From assembly GCA_029747585.1 (NCBI GenBank), contig JAPEVF010000156.1, positions 1 to 64,000 on the forward strand: 64,000 nt of DNA. The letters run 5' to 3'. Shown here in pieces: positions 22,761 through 34,800 of this stretch. Every line of letters starts with the position of its first letter. Position 1 is the stretch's first letter. Origin of the DNA: Pleurotus djamor. Its lineage: Eukaryota; Basidiomycota; Agaricomycetes; Agaricales; Pleurotaceae. The notes under the pieces are model-generated. The model was not told the DNA's origin, ran no database searches, and saw only the letters and a list, made by a program, of their open reading frames with translations. Position numbers and translations under genes: made by a program.

Positions 22761-24967
22761 CTATGATCCGAACTTATTAGCGTCTAGGCTCATCGCTCTC
22801 GTCAGCTTTGTCGGTCGTCTGGGTGTAGGCAAGGCCTTAGTAGGACGTGGTGGTGTTTGGATGACGGCTGGTGAACTGGAAGCGGAAGGGGAAATGTTCT
22901 CGGTTTCGGCTTCGCGGTTAGCAGGCATTGAGGAAACATCCTTGGTCGTGGTTTCGGTCGCGTAACCAGAGCCAATATCTTTGTCGGATTTGTCAGTAGC
23001 CGAGGAGGCGGAAGTTGTCCAAGGAGCCGTGCCCATTGGTTGCTCGCTGACCGCTCTTGCCCCTTGAATACCTCTCGCGATTTTGGCCCTTCGACGATAC
23101 ATCAAGACATCGTCATCTTCGCTGTCCGAATCATCTGCTTCTGCTGGACTTCCAACAACCTGGAAAGCCTCGAGTGCGCTTCGTTTCTTGGACTTGGCCA
23201 CAGCGGTTTTGGTCCTTGTTTCCTCATCATCAGACCCAGACTCGGAACTCGGTGGTGTGGGGACGGGATGAACGGATGTCTCTTCTTTCGTTGCGTCGGT
23301 TGCCCCTTCTCCATCCTCGTCGTCAGTAGGCTCGTCCAAAGCCGATGTGAACGCCTTCAAAAACTCTTCAGCTTCCCTTTCTTTCGCCGCCGCCTCTTCA
23401 GCCCTCTTCGCTTGGGCTTGGAGTTTTTCAGCACTGAAAAAACTCCAAGCTTTCTCAGGTGCCGCTTCTGGCTTCGTACACGGTTCACCTCCGTCTGTGC
23501 AAACGTCTGATCAGCCTCCCAAACCGCTGATTTGATAATCGGGAAACTTACCAAGGGGCGGGTTTGGATATACCCCCCATGGTCCATCTTCATCTTCGTC
23601 GCTGTCATACTCCGAGTCATCGTACACTTCTTCAACCTGAGTGCGCCCCGTACGCATGATGCTCTCTTTGAGCCGTTTCCCCTGCTCCTCCGACTTTTCC
23701 TCCATCTCGCGCCGTCTCTGCATTTTTCTCAGAAGCTCCGTGAATTCTTCATCAGCCTCATTTTCGGACTCAACCCCAGAGTACAGTAGCTCAGCGTGAG
23801 CACCATCAACCTCATCACCCCCGCCGTGGCTGACTTCACGCCCAAGGACACGCGCCATGCTACATCCTGGTAACCACCAAGCGTCGTTTTGGACAGCAAC
23901 GGCCAATCGTTCTTTCCATTGGGCGCGCTTGTCCACCGGAGTCGTAACCCGCCTTTCATACTCGGGGATATAGGCGATTTTGTAAACGACTTCGCCGTCG
24001 TCTTGTGGAACGCCGATGACTTGATATTTCTCGGGGGGTTCATCGTCTGGTTCCGGCTCAACGTCGACCACCTCTTCATCGTCAGAGTCTGGGTCGTCGT
24101 CCCCACATTCTTCAGTTGGCGGAGAGTCAAACTCGACTATTTCATCCTCTCCTTCAGAGTCCGCACCTTGGTCGGTGTCCTCAATGCTAGTAGGAGCGGA
24201 ACAGGTCTCCTCGACAGTCGGATCGTCCGCTTGATAATAATCAACCGCGCCTTCTTCAACTGGATCGTCTGCGTCATTTTCGACCTCAAGGATACCACGT
24301 CGAGCGGGAACGATGTCGTCGTCGGATGTCAGCGGAAACTCGTCCATGACGGCGTCGTATCGTGCCCAACGGTCTTCATCTTCGGCGGAGTAGTCGATTT
24401 CCGGGAACCCATATCGGTTTTCATTGTCGGCGCTATCGCTAGATGGGTCGATGTGGTCTTGGCTCGCGGGTTGTCGTTCTTGCGCCACTTGCCCGCAGTG
24501 GCTATCGAGGAGAGTATCCAGGTCATGGCCGCTGGTATCTGGTTCCTCGTCAATGAAGGAATACAGGTACTCCCTGTCGTCATCGTTGTTGTCGACGTTG
24601 GCAGGCACCGACTTGTCCTCTTCGGTGGCACCGTTGGATTTGGAGGTCTCACCCACACCACCCTCGCCGTTCGATCCGTTGAATCGACCAGCCGTTGGCT
24701 CTGGCGATGGGCTGCATTCCTCGCCCTCGGAGACTGGCAGACCTAATCTCCTGCGCTGCTCCTTGTAGATATAGTCGGCCACGATCTCTGGGCTGGTCGT
24801 CGCGAAATCAAACGGTAATTCGAAGCTGCCACTCGACGGCCACTCTTCTTTCTCCAGTTCCTCGCTGGGGTACGCTGGATCCATTAATACCATACGATTA
24901 GATGGAGGATACTCGGAAACTGGAATGTGGCCATGGACTCACTCGATGCATTGGACATTTTGTGTTT
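22761..24967 (-). CDS. Highly acidic, low-complexity nuclear-type protein
   Basis: The long exon (24893-23555) encodes an Asp/Glu-rich protein with scattered ordered stretches such as WPSSGSFELPFDFATTSPEI, VIGVPQDDGEVVYKIAYIPE and RRVTTPVDKRAQWKERLAVA. An intron at about 23551-23490 leads to a Ser/Lys-rich tail with AKSKKRSALEAFQ, VLMYRRRAKIARG and PTPRRPTKLTRAMSLD (stop 22761). Upstream, ATGTCCAATGCATCGA (24967) with donor GTGAGT can splice at GATCCAG to give MSNASTYPSEELEKEEW; otherwise translation starts at 24893 or 24884. Basic tail patches suggest nuclear import. I do not recognise a domain. It resembles in style, but barely in sequence, the genes at 41162-42603 and 60913-62250. Function unknown. 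Confidence 0.7.
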
Positions 24968-25599
24968 CAGTTGCGTCTTGTTTGTCGGAGGGGAATAGGG
25001 AGAGGTTGGCGGATTTCACTCTTGGGTGGTTAGACTTTACTGAAGATCGAAGTGAACAAGAGGTCGGGAGATAGTTGTGGTTATGGGTCGAGTGTGGGGA
25101 AGACCGATTTGGACATGAAGGATCGACGTTCCACAGGCGCCCAGGGTCGCGTCGCCCATTCTTCCACAACGCGACCGTGTTTCTCCTGAGCTGAATAGGG
25201 ACGCGTCGAAAGCCTGATTGACTACGCCGCTCACGCTGTTTTCGAGCTCTATATCCTCAATATTAAGTCCACCTTATGAATTAAAACCGTGTATACCCAT
25301 AGGATTCCGACTGGTCGTGTACAAGGCTGGGCCCGGCAATCTTGACCGTGATCGACGCAATGCACTCTTACAGTCATTATAATCCTTTCTACTGAATGCA
25401 ATCATCAACGTTTATCGTCATTGATCTGAAGTGCTCGCTGCTTTAGGTGTCCTTTAGCCGTGGAGATATCTTAGATGGGCTTGGGCCTTGTTTTTCCCAA
25501 CTCGAGAGGACTTCAACGATTCCCTTCCGTTCAATGGGCGTCGCGCGTGACGCGTGGCATTCCGTCTTTTCGTCTTAACGGAAAAATAGGGCATGAGAC
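24968..25599. other. Divergent intergenic region
   Basis: 630 bases between the acidic protein gene and the HET gene. Nothing recognised. Confidence 0.45.
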
Positions 25600-27340
25600 A
25601 TGCAATCCATTCTGCGAACACGGGGACAGCATAAACATGAGGTGTACGCACTTCGCCTGTGGGACCCTCACAAGCGTGCTTATAAGGCACGCTCTCAGCC
25701 AACCGCTTTGTACACCCCCATGGATCTTCCCATTTTCAATGCTATCGACATATGGCTCATCGTGCTCCTCTTATATCGTTTCGGACCAGTCAAATCGGAT
25801 CGCATGGCCCGGCACCTTGTAATGGTATTGGCCTTCTTGCCCGTGGATTGGGTATTGACTTACTGGAAACCTACCGAACTGGTACAAATCCTGGCTCGAA
25901 TAACTGCATCAGTGGCCATCGACTGGTTGTTGAAACGTGGAATTTGGGATCCCAGCCGCACGCTTCGTACCCATCGCACTAGGAGGCTATTCGACACTCA
26001 AACTCGGACCTTCACGCATGGTTCACACGAATATGCGATCCTATCTCACCGCTGGGATGCCAAAGAATTGACATACGATGAACTGCTCATGCAGACGTCC
26101 GAATCCACTTCCAATGCCAAATTCAACGGTTTTTGCAAGATTGCATCCGAGATGTACGCTTGCCGATACGTTTGGATGGATAGTGTCTGTATCAATAAAG
26201 GGGACGTTGACGAACTAGACGAGTCCATCCGGTCCATGCACTTGTGGTACCAGAACGCCAATGATTGCGTTGTATATTTCTCCGACGTCTCGCCGTATGG
26301 AGACATCACAAAATCATCGTGGTTTACGCGTGGTTGGACATTGCAAGAGTTCCTGGCGCCAAAGAAGATTTCATTCTTTTACAATGACTGGACACCAGTT
26401 TCAAGTTTTCCGTTCACCTTTGCTCGATTTGCTCGGAAAACGGTTTGGAATTCGATGGACCTCATGGATTTTTACAAAGGTTATGATAGGAGCCCTACGG
26501 GAGATTCCCTCAGAACACTCATCGCAAACGCCGCTGGTAAGCCACCTTCTTTAACTGTTAAAACGCTGAGACTAAAAAAGGCTGATCCCCACCATATCTA
26601 CGTAGGTATTGATGATCCAAACATTTTATCCTATTTATACGAGCCGGATCCCGCAAATCTCCAAGTCCTTCTCAATTGGGCTCGGAGTCGTCAAACAACC
26701 AAGCCAGAAGATTCCGCTTATTCTTTGATCTCCTTGCTCAATATATGTATCCCCGTGAACTACGGGGAAGGTGCTCATCTCGCTCATGAGCGCCTCACAC
26801 GGGCTTGTCAACTATTGTCAACACCAAATATTGCATCGAGCAGTAATTCATGGCAGGTTTGTTACGCCGCCGACCTCCTCAATTCCGAGTACTAAAGCAA
26901 GTATATGCCTCTCCTAGCTCGAGGTTGAAGAGATCATCCGTGATCGATCTGTGATATGCCGGAGACACCAAGCCATGGACAGTCGTCCTGTCCTCATCCG
27001 GCTTCGCGGCAACACAATTGGCCAGAGATGCTCACAAGATTTTTCCCTTTGGAAGCCAAATACGTATCTCCTCTTTACTGACAAGCCATTATTCAAGCAT
27101 CCAACTATTTATATGGAAGAAAGCTGCAAATTTGATCCAGTTACTCAACAAGTTCCTCTGCGCCTCACTGTTAGACCAACCGACCCAATTCCGAATTCCA
27201 CTTTATGGCTCTTACTCAACGAAGAAGAAACTGGACCCGAAACGGTCGTCCCGAGTGTATTCCAATGGTGCCACGACTGTTGCTGCGCAAGCGATTGTCC
27301 CAACACATCATACTGGCGCTCTCAACTGAAGCACAAATAG
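25600..27340 (+). CDS. HET-domain protein with hydrophobic N-terminus
   Basis: Long exon from ATG 25600 (an in-frame alternative MDLPIFNAIDIW starts at 25720). Hydrophobic segments come first (IDIWLIVLLLYRF, HLVMVLAFLPVDWVLTYW), then RRLFDTQTRTF, equivalent to the usual HET start. HET blocks follow: YAILSHRWDAKELTYDELL (about 26030), YACRYVWMDSVCINKGDVDE (about 26155) and SSWFTRGWTLQEFLAPKK (about 26315). Downstream are ANLQVLLNWARSRQTTKPED and a second exon after an intron (about 26857-26919) with DSRPVLIRLRGNTIG to the stop at 27340, ending in a Cys-rich tail (CHDCCCASDC). HET domains trigger cell death in fungal non-self recognition, and many resemble TIR enzymes. The predicted membrane segments before the HET domain are unusual. 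Confidence 0.82.
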
Positions 27341-27664
27341 TTTCGTTTATCTGATTGTTATACGTTCATTCGAATGATTCAATATGTAACGATGCAAAAC
27401 CTCTCACTTGGTTTCTCTTCCAATCAAAGCCTGAGTGCTTGAGTGCTTTGAAATCGATCGGCGACCTCGTACAGCGAGTCGGACCGTTGTACAATAACTA
27501 CAAGGCCCACGAGGAAGAGAGGCACGCGTTCATCGCGTGCTCTGAGTACTCTAACAATCTTCGCCATCATGCTCAAGCGTTCCATCAACATCCCACACCA
27601 CACCAAGCCCTCAACTTTTGCGACTTTCTCTCTCCCTCCCCATTATCAGCTAGACCCGCCCCGC
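27341..27664. other. Intergenic, possible unplaced exon
   Basis: The plus frame across about 27430-27640 (KSIGDLVQRVGPLYNNYKA, then EEERHAFIACSEYSNNLRHH) looks protein-like. It may be a 5' exon of the following membrane protein, but no convincing splice links them. Confidence 0.3.
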
Positions 27665-28374
27665 ATGGCTACAATCTTCGAGACAGTGGCATTCTTCACC
27701 CTCGAGAACGACTTCATCTCTAAAATCGGGTTCATGAATGTACAGGATCTTGCGCGGCACATTCATCGCCAACGTCGGGCTCTTACAGTAGTCTATGGTC
27801 GGGCTCTCGCATCGCTCCTGGCTAACCTGTCCTTTCCGGTCATGAGCTCAATCGTGCTCCTCATTTCTGCGGGTTTCTCAGGGTGGAGATATGCAGTTGA
27901 GGAAGACAAACTTGGACATCTTGAAGCCGAATGGAAACGGCGAGGTCAACATCCTCTTCCTGCTTGTCTCCTGCTCGATAGGGTCATGCCCATCATTATC
28001 TCAACTTCTCTGGGCTTGCTCAGATATTACGTTGATTATGGGAGTGTGGTAGACGGCCTTATCCAATATGCTGCCTACTGGCTTGTCTCGCAATCATCGT
28101 CTGAGTGAGTACGTTTGGAATTTTGACGGCTTTGAACGATGGATTTAACCCTGAGTCTTGACTATCTACTTCTATTCTGACATTCTGTAGGAATCCGTAT
28201 ATTGATTTAGGGGGCTCATCAACGTTACCGCTTCCGCTGTCATGCGAGCCTGTGTCCCAGGAGACCCTGGGGCACATTGTCCCCCTGGTTCCAAGATACC
28301 AACTGCTCCAGCGACGTCGGTCGGCATGTCGCCGACGCTACCACAGAGATGAGGCTGATCAAGGGCCACTCTAG
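27665..28374 (+). CDS. Small unknown membrane protein
   Basis: ATG 27665 gives MATIFETVAFFTLENDFISK. Two hydrophobic stretches follow: SLLANLSFPVMSSIVLLISA (about 27820) and VMPIIISTSLGLLRYYVDY (about 27985). Exon 1 ends near 28106 (TCTGA). An 83-nt intron (GTGAGTACG to CATTCTGTAG) joins it to a second exon reading ENPYIDLGGSSTLPLPLSCE and ending at TAG 28372-28374 after an arginine-rich stretch (LLQRRRSACRRRYHRDEAD). About 209 residues. I recognise no family. It follows the HET gene on the same strand after about 320 bases, which may be coincidence. Confidence 0.5.
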
Positions 28375-29072
28375 CTCTCAGTGCTCGGATTGAGACGGTA
28401 TCAGAGAGTACCATCACGGGTGGACGGGATGATAGAAACACCCAAGGGAATCATAGCCAGTAGCAAAGCAACTGAAAGATATGCTCTATGGTTTTGGGTA
28501 GCATCAGGGCACTGTGAAAAGGCAGAGCCGCTTACCCAGTCACAGTATTCACAAAGTTGTGACTACCCAACTAGTTGGGCTACAACCGTCTTCACCTCGT
28601 GTCATGCTGGATCTTCGTGGTAGGTATAGGTTGCGAGTCCGACGCAACAGAATAGAGTGAAAAGCCCATCGACTTATCTCAGGCCGCGGTTCCAGGTTTG
28701 GCTTGGTCGACCTTCTTCTACTTTTGATCAAGTGAGACGCTAACAACATTGAAATCACTCTCAAATCACTTTAGCATTAAATGCTTAAGGAATATCGAGT
28801 TGCTGGCCACCGCCAAGCTCATTGAGGTCCTGTCAAGAGATGATTCAATGAGTGTAGGCTCGAAGGTGACGGGGACAACGTATGTGTCCAGTTGCATTAT
28901 AAAGACGTGAGGATTACGAAGAAAAATGATGGTATAATACAGATGAACAGAAGCAAGAAGGGGAGATAAAGATGCGACAAGAACACACGCAGTGACGTGA
29001 GGTATATCGTAGGGGGACAATTTCAACATTTCTTTTTCCGCAGAACATGTGGTTCCACGTCTTCGGAAAGAA
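28375..29072. other. Intergenic, nothing recognised
   Basis: 700 bases downstream of Chk1 and of the small membrane protein (convergent). Overlapping short frames only. Confidence 0.45.
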
Positions 29073-31019
29073 TCAGTGCTTTCCACAGCTGCCTCCACGA
29101 AATCGGATTTCCCTAAACGCCAAGCGATGAGCACCAACAGCTTCGGTAAGAGTGGATAAAAAGGCTACCTCATCGCGCTGCATCAAGCAGAAGGTATACT
29201 GGGACCCATTGTGCTCAAAGATCTCAACATCTACCCAACCTTTGAACGCGACCTTCCGCGCATCGAAGCCGCCAATACGCAGGCGATACTTCTGCGTTTC
29301 TCCAGGCTTCGGCTCCGGCTGAGGTGAATCTTTGCATTTCACGTTCATGGTCTGGAGCGACTCTTTTATTATCGGATAGAGAAGTGTGGGGCCGAGCGTA
29401 GCGTAGAATCTAGTCAAGTGAGGTGTGTAGCGTTGCCCAGTTTGAGTTTGCGACTGAAAGGAATATGAGAAGAAGTTCCTGTAGCGGAAGGAAGAGAAGA
29501 AACTTGCGAAAAGCATCAGGGACTGCGTGAACTGAGACTTGCACGAATCGTTTTGCATTATCGTGTCCCCATCGTCGTCCATAGAGTGGCTGAAAAGGAT
29601 GAAAAGGTTAGACGCAGTCAAGGGAGGAACAGTCAGAAAACATACTCTTCATCTCCTGAGGTGGTCTTCGCATCCAAGTCCGGAGCTGCGAAGCCTAGGT
29701 CACCGTTCAGCCGCAGGGCTTCGGTAAGTTTATCGGCCAGCGCAGCGACACCGTGTTTCTCCAGTTGGCTGGGCCTAAGTGGGGGTTGTGCCAGGTTAAA
29801 AACGAGTAGATGACATGGTAGAAAAGGACGCACCTGACAAACCACGGGTGGGCCCATATCTCTCGCATAGTCATCCGCTTTTCCGGGTTGACAGTCAACA
29901 TTCCCCGGATTAGGGCTAGATGAAAGACGCATGAGACGTGTATCAATAGTGGATTCATGGGAGGTACCTACATAACACACTGGTACCCAACCGATTCCAT
30001 GGAGCGTACTTGAAGATCTCCCCATTGACGTAGCTCACGAATTCGGGACTTTGAAGGCTTGGTTCGTCCCATGGTGTATCTGTAGGTCAACCGTGTTAAT
30101 TTGATGGTCTCCACGAAGGGTGAGGGGCGTCGCGTACTGCCGCAAAGCATCGTAAAGAGTATGACCCCGATTCCCCACACATCCACAGGTTCAGCATCAT
30201 ATGGGTCATTCGAGTTGAGCTGAGCGCTAATCAGCGGTGATCATGAAGTGTAGAGACGGGATGTTGACGAACCTCTGGGGCAACATATGGCAGGCTTCCA
30301 CAACGTTCGGTGAGTCTCCTCGTCCTCCCCGTTTCCTTAAGCTTATAGACGGCGGCGAGCCCAAAGTCTGATATTTTCAGCGTGCCCGCAGCGTCTAACA
30401 GCAGGTTTTCAGGCTTCAGATCGCGATGGCACACTCCTTGTGAGTGGATATAGTCCTGTGGGCAGAGGTTGAAAAAACAGCAAGAACAAAGAAAGCGTTC
30501 AGACAAACGCACCATGCCAGCGACGAGCTGCAAAAAGTAGAAATGCGCCACATCGTCTTCCACTCCCACATCCGGCGCAATCTTGTCGAACAGATCCCCA
30601 CCGGCTGCGAGCTCCATTAACATGTAGATCCCCGGAACATATTGCTTCGCGTATTTCAGTTCCACGACCACAGCGTTCAAGAATTCCAAAACATTCCGAT
30701 GCTTCAAAGCCATGTGGACTCGCATTTCCTTGTCAATAGTTTTGCGCTCCTTTTCTGTCGTAGACGATGTCAAAAGAATGTGCTTGCAAGCAGCGACGCG
30801 GTGGGAAGCTATGTTGACTGCACGATATACACTAGAGTAGGTTGAAAGCTAAGTCAACATGCTCGATGATATCAAGAGGGGGAAAACGCACGTAGCAAAG
30901 CCCCCGCCGCCGATCCGCTCAATCAATTGATACCCTGTCACCAAAGCACATTATTGCACAACCAGATGGAAGCAGCATTTGAGCCTACCGTCAACTTTTG
31001 GATATTTCGGCGAAGACAT
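29073..31019 (-). CDS. CHK1: Checkpoint Ser/Thr kinase Chk1
   Basis: Exon 1 [11 protein letters not shown] (31019) is spliced to [14 protein letters not shown], the glycine loop, then [17 protein letters not shown] with the ATP-binding Lys. Kinase landmarks: [13 protein letters not shown] (catalytic loop, about 30425), [12 protein letters not shown] (about 30365), [12 protein letters not shown] (activation segment, about 30300), [17 protein letters not shown] (about 30180) and WAHPWFVR (about 29855). The C-terminal regulatory KA1-like part includes [20 protein letters not shown] (about 29290) and [12 protein letters not shown], with the stop at 29073. Chk1 acts in the nucleus to block mitosis after DNA damage or stalled replication by phosphorylating Cdc25. 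All essential kinase residues appear present. About eight introns. Confidence 0.95.
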
Positions 31020-31418
31020 AATAGTGGGATGGTTTAAGGTGGTTCAAAGGGCCTGTGATGGTCGGCCATGTTCAAAGGGAGGAGTCACAGAAGACACGCT
31101 GCGTCACACCCACGTGAGTCATGACCGGGGTCACTCTGATTCAGCCCTCACGGTAGTTAACCGTGAGAAATAGTAATCCCACAGTCATCGTAACTTTCTT
31201 GACTCCTCCAAAGCTCTCTGGTTAGGGCCTTCAAAGGTGATACTCACTCATGGCGTCATACCATCGAGGGCTTCACAGTACAGGGTATGGGGAGGAATTA
31301 TGAAGCACTTGTTTGAAGCCATGGACGCAGCAAACTGATGGGAAGCTTGAAAAGCCATTTGAAAGGGTGAGCGTGAGGATAATCCCAGAATTCTCTAAAC
31401 TACAAGTACAGGTGGAGG
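31020..31418. other. Intergenic with palindrome copy
   Basis: Lies between the 5' end of Chk1 and the separated 3' exon of the disrupted F-box gene. Holds palindrome copy 1 (31159-31188). Nothing else recognised. Confidence 0.5.
31159..31188. repeat. 30-bp palindrome, copy 1 (diverged)
   Basis: Arms TAACCGTGAGAA and ATCCCACAGTCA are separated by 6 nt. Same 12-6-12 layout as the three copies near 37.3 and 39.0 kb; the right arm differs from the consensus TTCCCACAGTCA by one base. Confidence 0.55.
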
Positions 31419-31625
31419 TTAAGGAGTCCGGCCATTCTTACGAGTTTCCTCTTCGACGACATCCACGACAAGTTCACACCAATGTCGAAAGTCTACCTTG
31501 TCAAGCCGTACAATATCAATCTCCTCCGGCTCTGGGCAACCACGACGGTACCGGAATCCTCCTAGCTCGGCGCCGTCAAGGTCAATGACAGCAAGGTCGG
31601 GAAATGCGGCAAAGAGGACGGAACA

Positions 31626-31633
31626 GTCCACAT
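31626..31633. repeat. 8-bp target-site duplication, left
   Basis: GTCCACAT directly abuts the left end of the hAT element and is identical to 36208-36215. Confidence 0.93.
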
Positions 31634-31650
31634 TAGGGCTGCCGCCCGTA
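31634..31650 (+). repeat. hAT terminal inverted repeat, left
   Basis: TAGGGCTGCCGCCCGTA, followed by the subterminal palindrome ACCGTATACGGT. Confidence 0.92.
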
Positions 31651-31813
31651 ACCGTATACGGTTACGTCCGTATATCCTACGGTACTGATACGGTGCTCTG
31701 AGATGGGAAACCGTACCGTATGTAATCTTATTTTCAGGCTGGCCGGTACGGGTACGGATATTTATACGGCCGTAAACGGTTATACGGTAACACAAAAATT
31801 TCTAAAATATGTT
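31651..31813. promoter_or_regulatory. Left subterminal repeat zone of the hAT element
   Basis: Repeated CCGTAT, TACGGT and ATACGG words in both orientations within about 150 bp (for example ACCGTATACGGTTACG, GGTACTGATACGGTG, TATACGGCCGTAAACGG). Such clustered short repeats in hAT ends are typical binding sites for the transposase. Confidence 0.6.
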
Positions 31814-34800
31814 CTAAAGACTACCTAGTACCTCACGAACAGCTGTGCGAGCGAGGCGAAGGTGCTGTTTGACCAGCATCAGGGTCCGGATAGTTTCGGG
31901 CTTGAGGCTGGCACGCCGCAGGGAGATGGTGTCACGACCACCTGAAAAAACTCGTTCGACAGCCACAGCAGAGCCTAAAAACATAAGATAAGTCAAGATT
32001 TACAGAGGGTACGCAAAATTGACATACCTGGGATGGAAAGGATGTCGCGCGCAAGACGAAATAGATCAGGGAATTGAGACTTTCGGCCTACCCACCATTT
32101 AATAGGATCACAGTGATCGAAGTTCTCTTGAGGAACTTTGAAGAAATCAAGGAGCTGGTCGGCATCGGGACGCTCGGTCTGTTGGTAGCGCTTGGTGAAG
32201 TTGACTTTCTGAGGTGACTGCTGAGGCCGAGCAGGTCGAGCTTTGGAAAGAGAGGTGGTGGTGGTGGTTGCGGAGGAGCTTGTACCATGATGAGCGTAAC
32301 GCGAGCGGAAAAAATCATGCAAGTTCTTCTTGGAGTCTTCGAGATAATCAAGAAGATCTTGATCGTCATGATAGTCTTCTCGAAGGCGCTCATAGCCAAT
32401 GCGCGGGTCAAGGACTGGCAAGAGACAAGGTTAGTCATGAATCATTACAGGGTAATGGAAGAAACAACTAACGTGCCGCCCAGGTGTAGTAGGGAGACTC
32501 ATCATACTTGAAATAGTAATCGCTCAACTTTTGATGAGAGGCGATAAGAGCGGCCTTGAGCTGCGGAGATGTGGTATTCGGTAAGCTGCGAATGATGTCC
32601 TTGAGGTGATCCTGTAATCCACGGAAAATGGCGAGAGTGGTGGAGATCATCGGCTGTTTGGTGGTGGACATCTCGGTTGTGGCGGAGCGGAAGGACTTCA
32701 ACCAAGATGTTACGAGCGAGATGGTGGTCCAGTCGTTCTCGGTGAGCTCGTATTTGGAAAGGTCTCGCCAGAAGCGTTCAACAAAAGCTGTGACGCTTTC
32801 CTTGTAATCGAGGGCACGACCTAGTAGGACAATTGGAGATGAGCTCGAAGTCTTGGATAACGAGAAAAACACTCACGAAGCATTTGGTGCGTGGACGACC
32901 ATCGAGTCTTCACATCCAAGATGAGCATGAGGGCAAGGTCAGTAGAGTTGGCCTGCTCAAGGGCCTTGTGGACTTCGTCCAGCCAAGACTGGCGTCGCTG
33001 CGGTGACGATCGCACAACACGAACAATACGGCGAAGCTTGTCAACAGCTGGAAACTCTGATCCATCCATGTCTTCATCTTCGTCTATCGCATGATCTTCA
33101 TCATGCTCCCGGCTCAACGGCGCAGTCACACAATCTTGGTAAGTTGCGTTTCGGCTGTCAGCTGCAGATACGGCCCCAACACCTTCAAGGAGCTAAACAT
33201 ATATATTGTTGGTAGAGTACACCCGAATAGAAAGAATCTACGTTGCCTTTAGTGCTGCAAGATGGATGGTGTGAGGCATACAACGGAGGCGAGCATCAGT
33301 AGCTGAGAATTCAATCCCCGCTTCGTGGAAACGGCGCTCGAGAGCCTTCATCATAGTGTCATTGTTGCTCGCGTTGTCCATAACAAAGGCCATGACCTGA
33401 AAACAGCAAAGTTAGACGATAAAGATGTGATCAAAATCAAGCAACTTACACGTGTAGTCAGATCATAGAAGACAAGGGTATCCCACACCGCCTCGGCCAT
33501 ATTCTCCCCCGAATGATCCCCCTTCAACTCGCGGAAATCGATCATGATCTCCTCTGTCACGCAATTAGAAAGCGCGGGATAGTTGGGAGTTGGGACATAC
33601 CAAGCTCACCATCATTGGTGATGTAATGGGCAAGGATGCACAAAAAGGCGTACTGATTACTTGAAGTCCACATGTCGAGGGAGATGTGAACCTTTGCTTG
33701 CAAGTCCTAGCCGATGGTTATTACTTTGTTGACAAGAGATGGATGGAGCAAACCTTGAACATCTTCTTAATATTTCGGACGGTTTCTTCTCCCATCTTCA
33801 TGACACGATTTCGAACAGCGGTCCGGTGGGGGACATGTAATGGGTTGGGGGAAGGATGATGTGTGTACTCAAGGAGCTGACGGAATTCGGGCTTGTCAAC
33901 CTCATCGAATGGTTGATCGCAGGCGATAATCCATTTCGCGAGTAATTCTTCAAACTTATCTTGATCCCAGGGACCCTAGAGATAGTTGAGCCTGGGCGGT
34001 TTTGCGAAGGGTATCAGTCAAAGACATACCTTTGCTTGAGTAGCCTGACGGTTGAAGGCCGCGACGATGTTCTCGCTGGCCTGCTCCAAGCTTGAGACAT
34101 AGGTTGCAGCAGTCTCGGCATCTAAGACAGTCTCTGCATGCGCGATGGCGATTTCGGAGTCGGTGGGGCCGGTGGTGCGAAACTTGAGAACCAGGTAAAG
34201 GCGGTACATGGCAGGAAAGTGAGTCTTGAGGTGGCCAGTAAGACCTATATAACATAAGCAGACAATTATGCGAGGAATGAAAGTTGGCTTACCATTCAAC
34301 GAGTAGCGCATGGCTTTGGTGATGGTGAGGATCTTTCGGTGCCCATGATAACACTTGAAGTGCTTGTCTCCTACGTTTGAGCGTCCGTCTGCCCCCACTG
34401 GCACTTCTTCGTAGAAATGATAGATAGGGTTGCGTCGACCAGACTAGATGGGGCTCTGTTAGTTATCCAGATCATCAGGCCAGCAGTAAAGGAAACATAC
34501 ACTCGCCGCAGCCTTGGATTGCGCACCACTAGGTGCGTGATTGGCGTCATTGCAAACGGGGTCGTCGTCGTCGTCATCGACTTCTTCAACAGTGACAGCC
34601 GGGCGCTAGAAGCAACAAGTCAAGGTTGAGGAATATTGATTGTATGAGGGATCATGCAACGAACCTTAGGAGGAGGCTTGTCAACACTTGGATCCCGAAT
34701 GGAGGGATTTGCTTGCTTGCGTTTCGATGCCGCTTGACGAGCATGCGATGCTGCCTTTGCGGTTTTCGTGGCAGGGCGTGTCTTCGCTGGAAGAGAATCT

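Noticed and set aside
22681..22965. Plus-strand 94-codon frame
   Set aside because: Lies opposite the C-terminal exon of the acidic protein and has low-complexity composition only.
23889..24746. 285-codon plus-strand open frame
   Set aside because: It is the mirror of the acidic-protein exon (GAC/GAG-rich codons read backwards give hydrophobic residues), with no homologous motif.
31562..31800. Open frame across the left transposon end
   Set aside because: Built from subterminal repeats of the hAT element and the host gene in the wrong frame.
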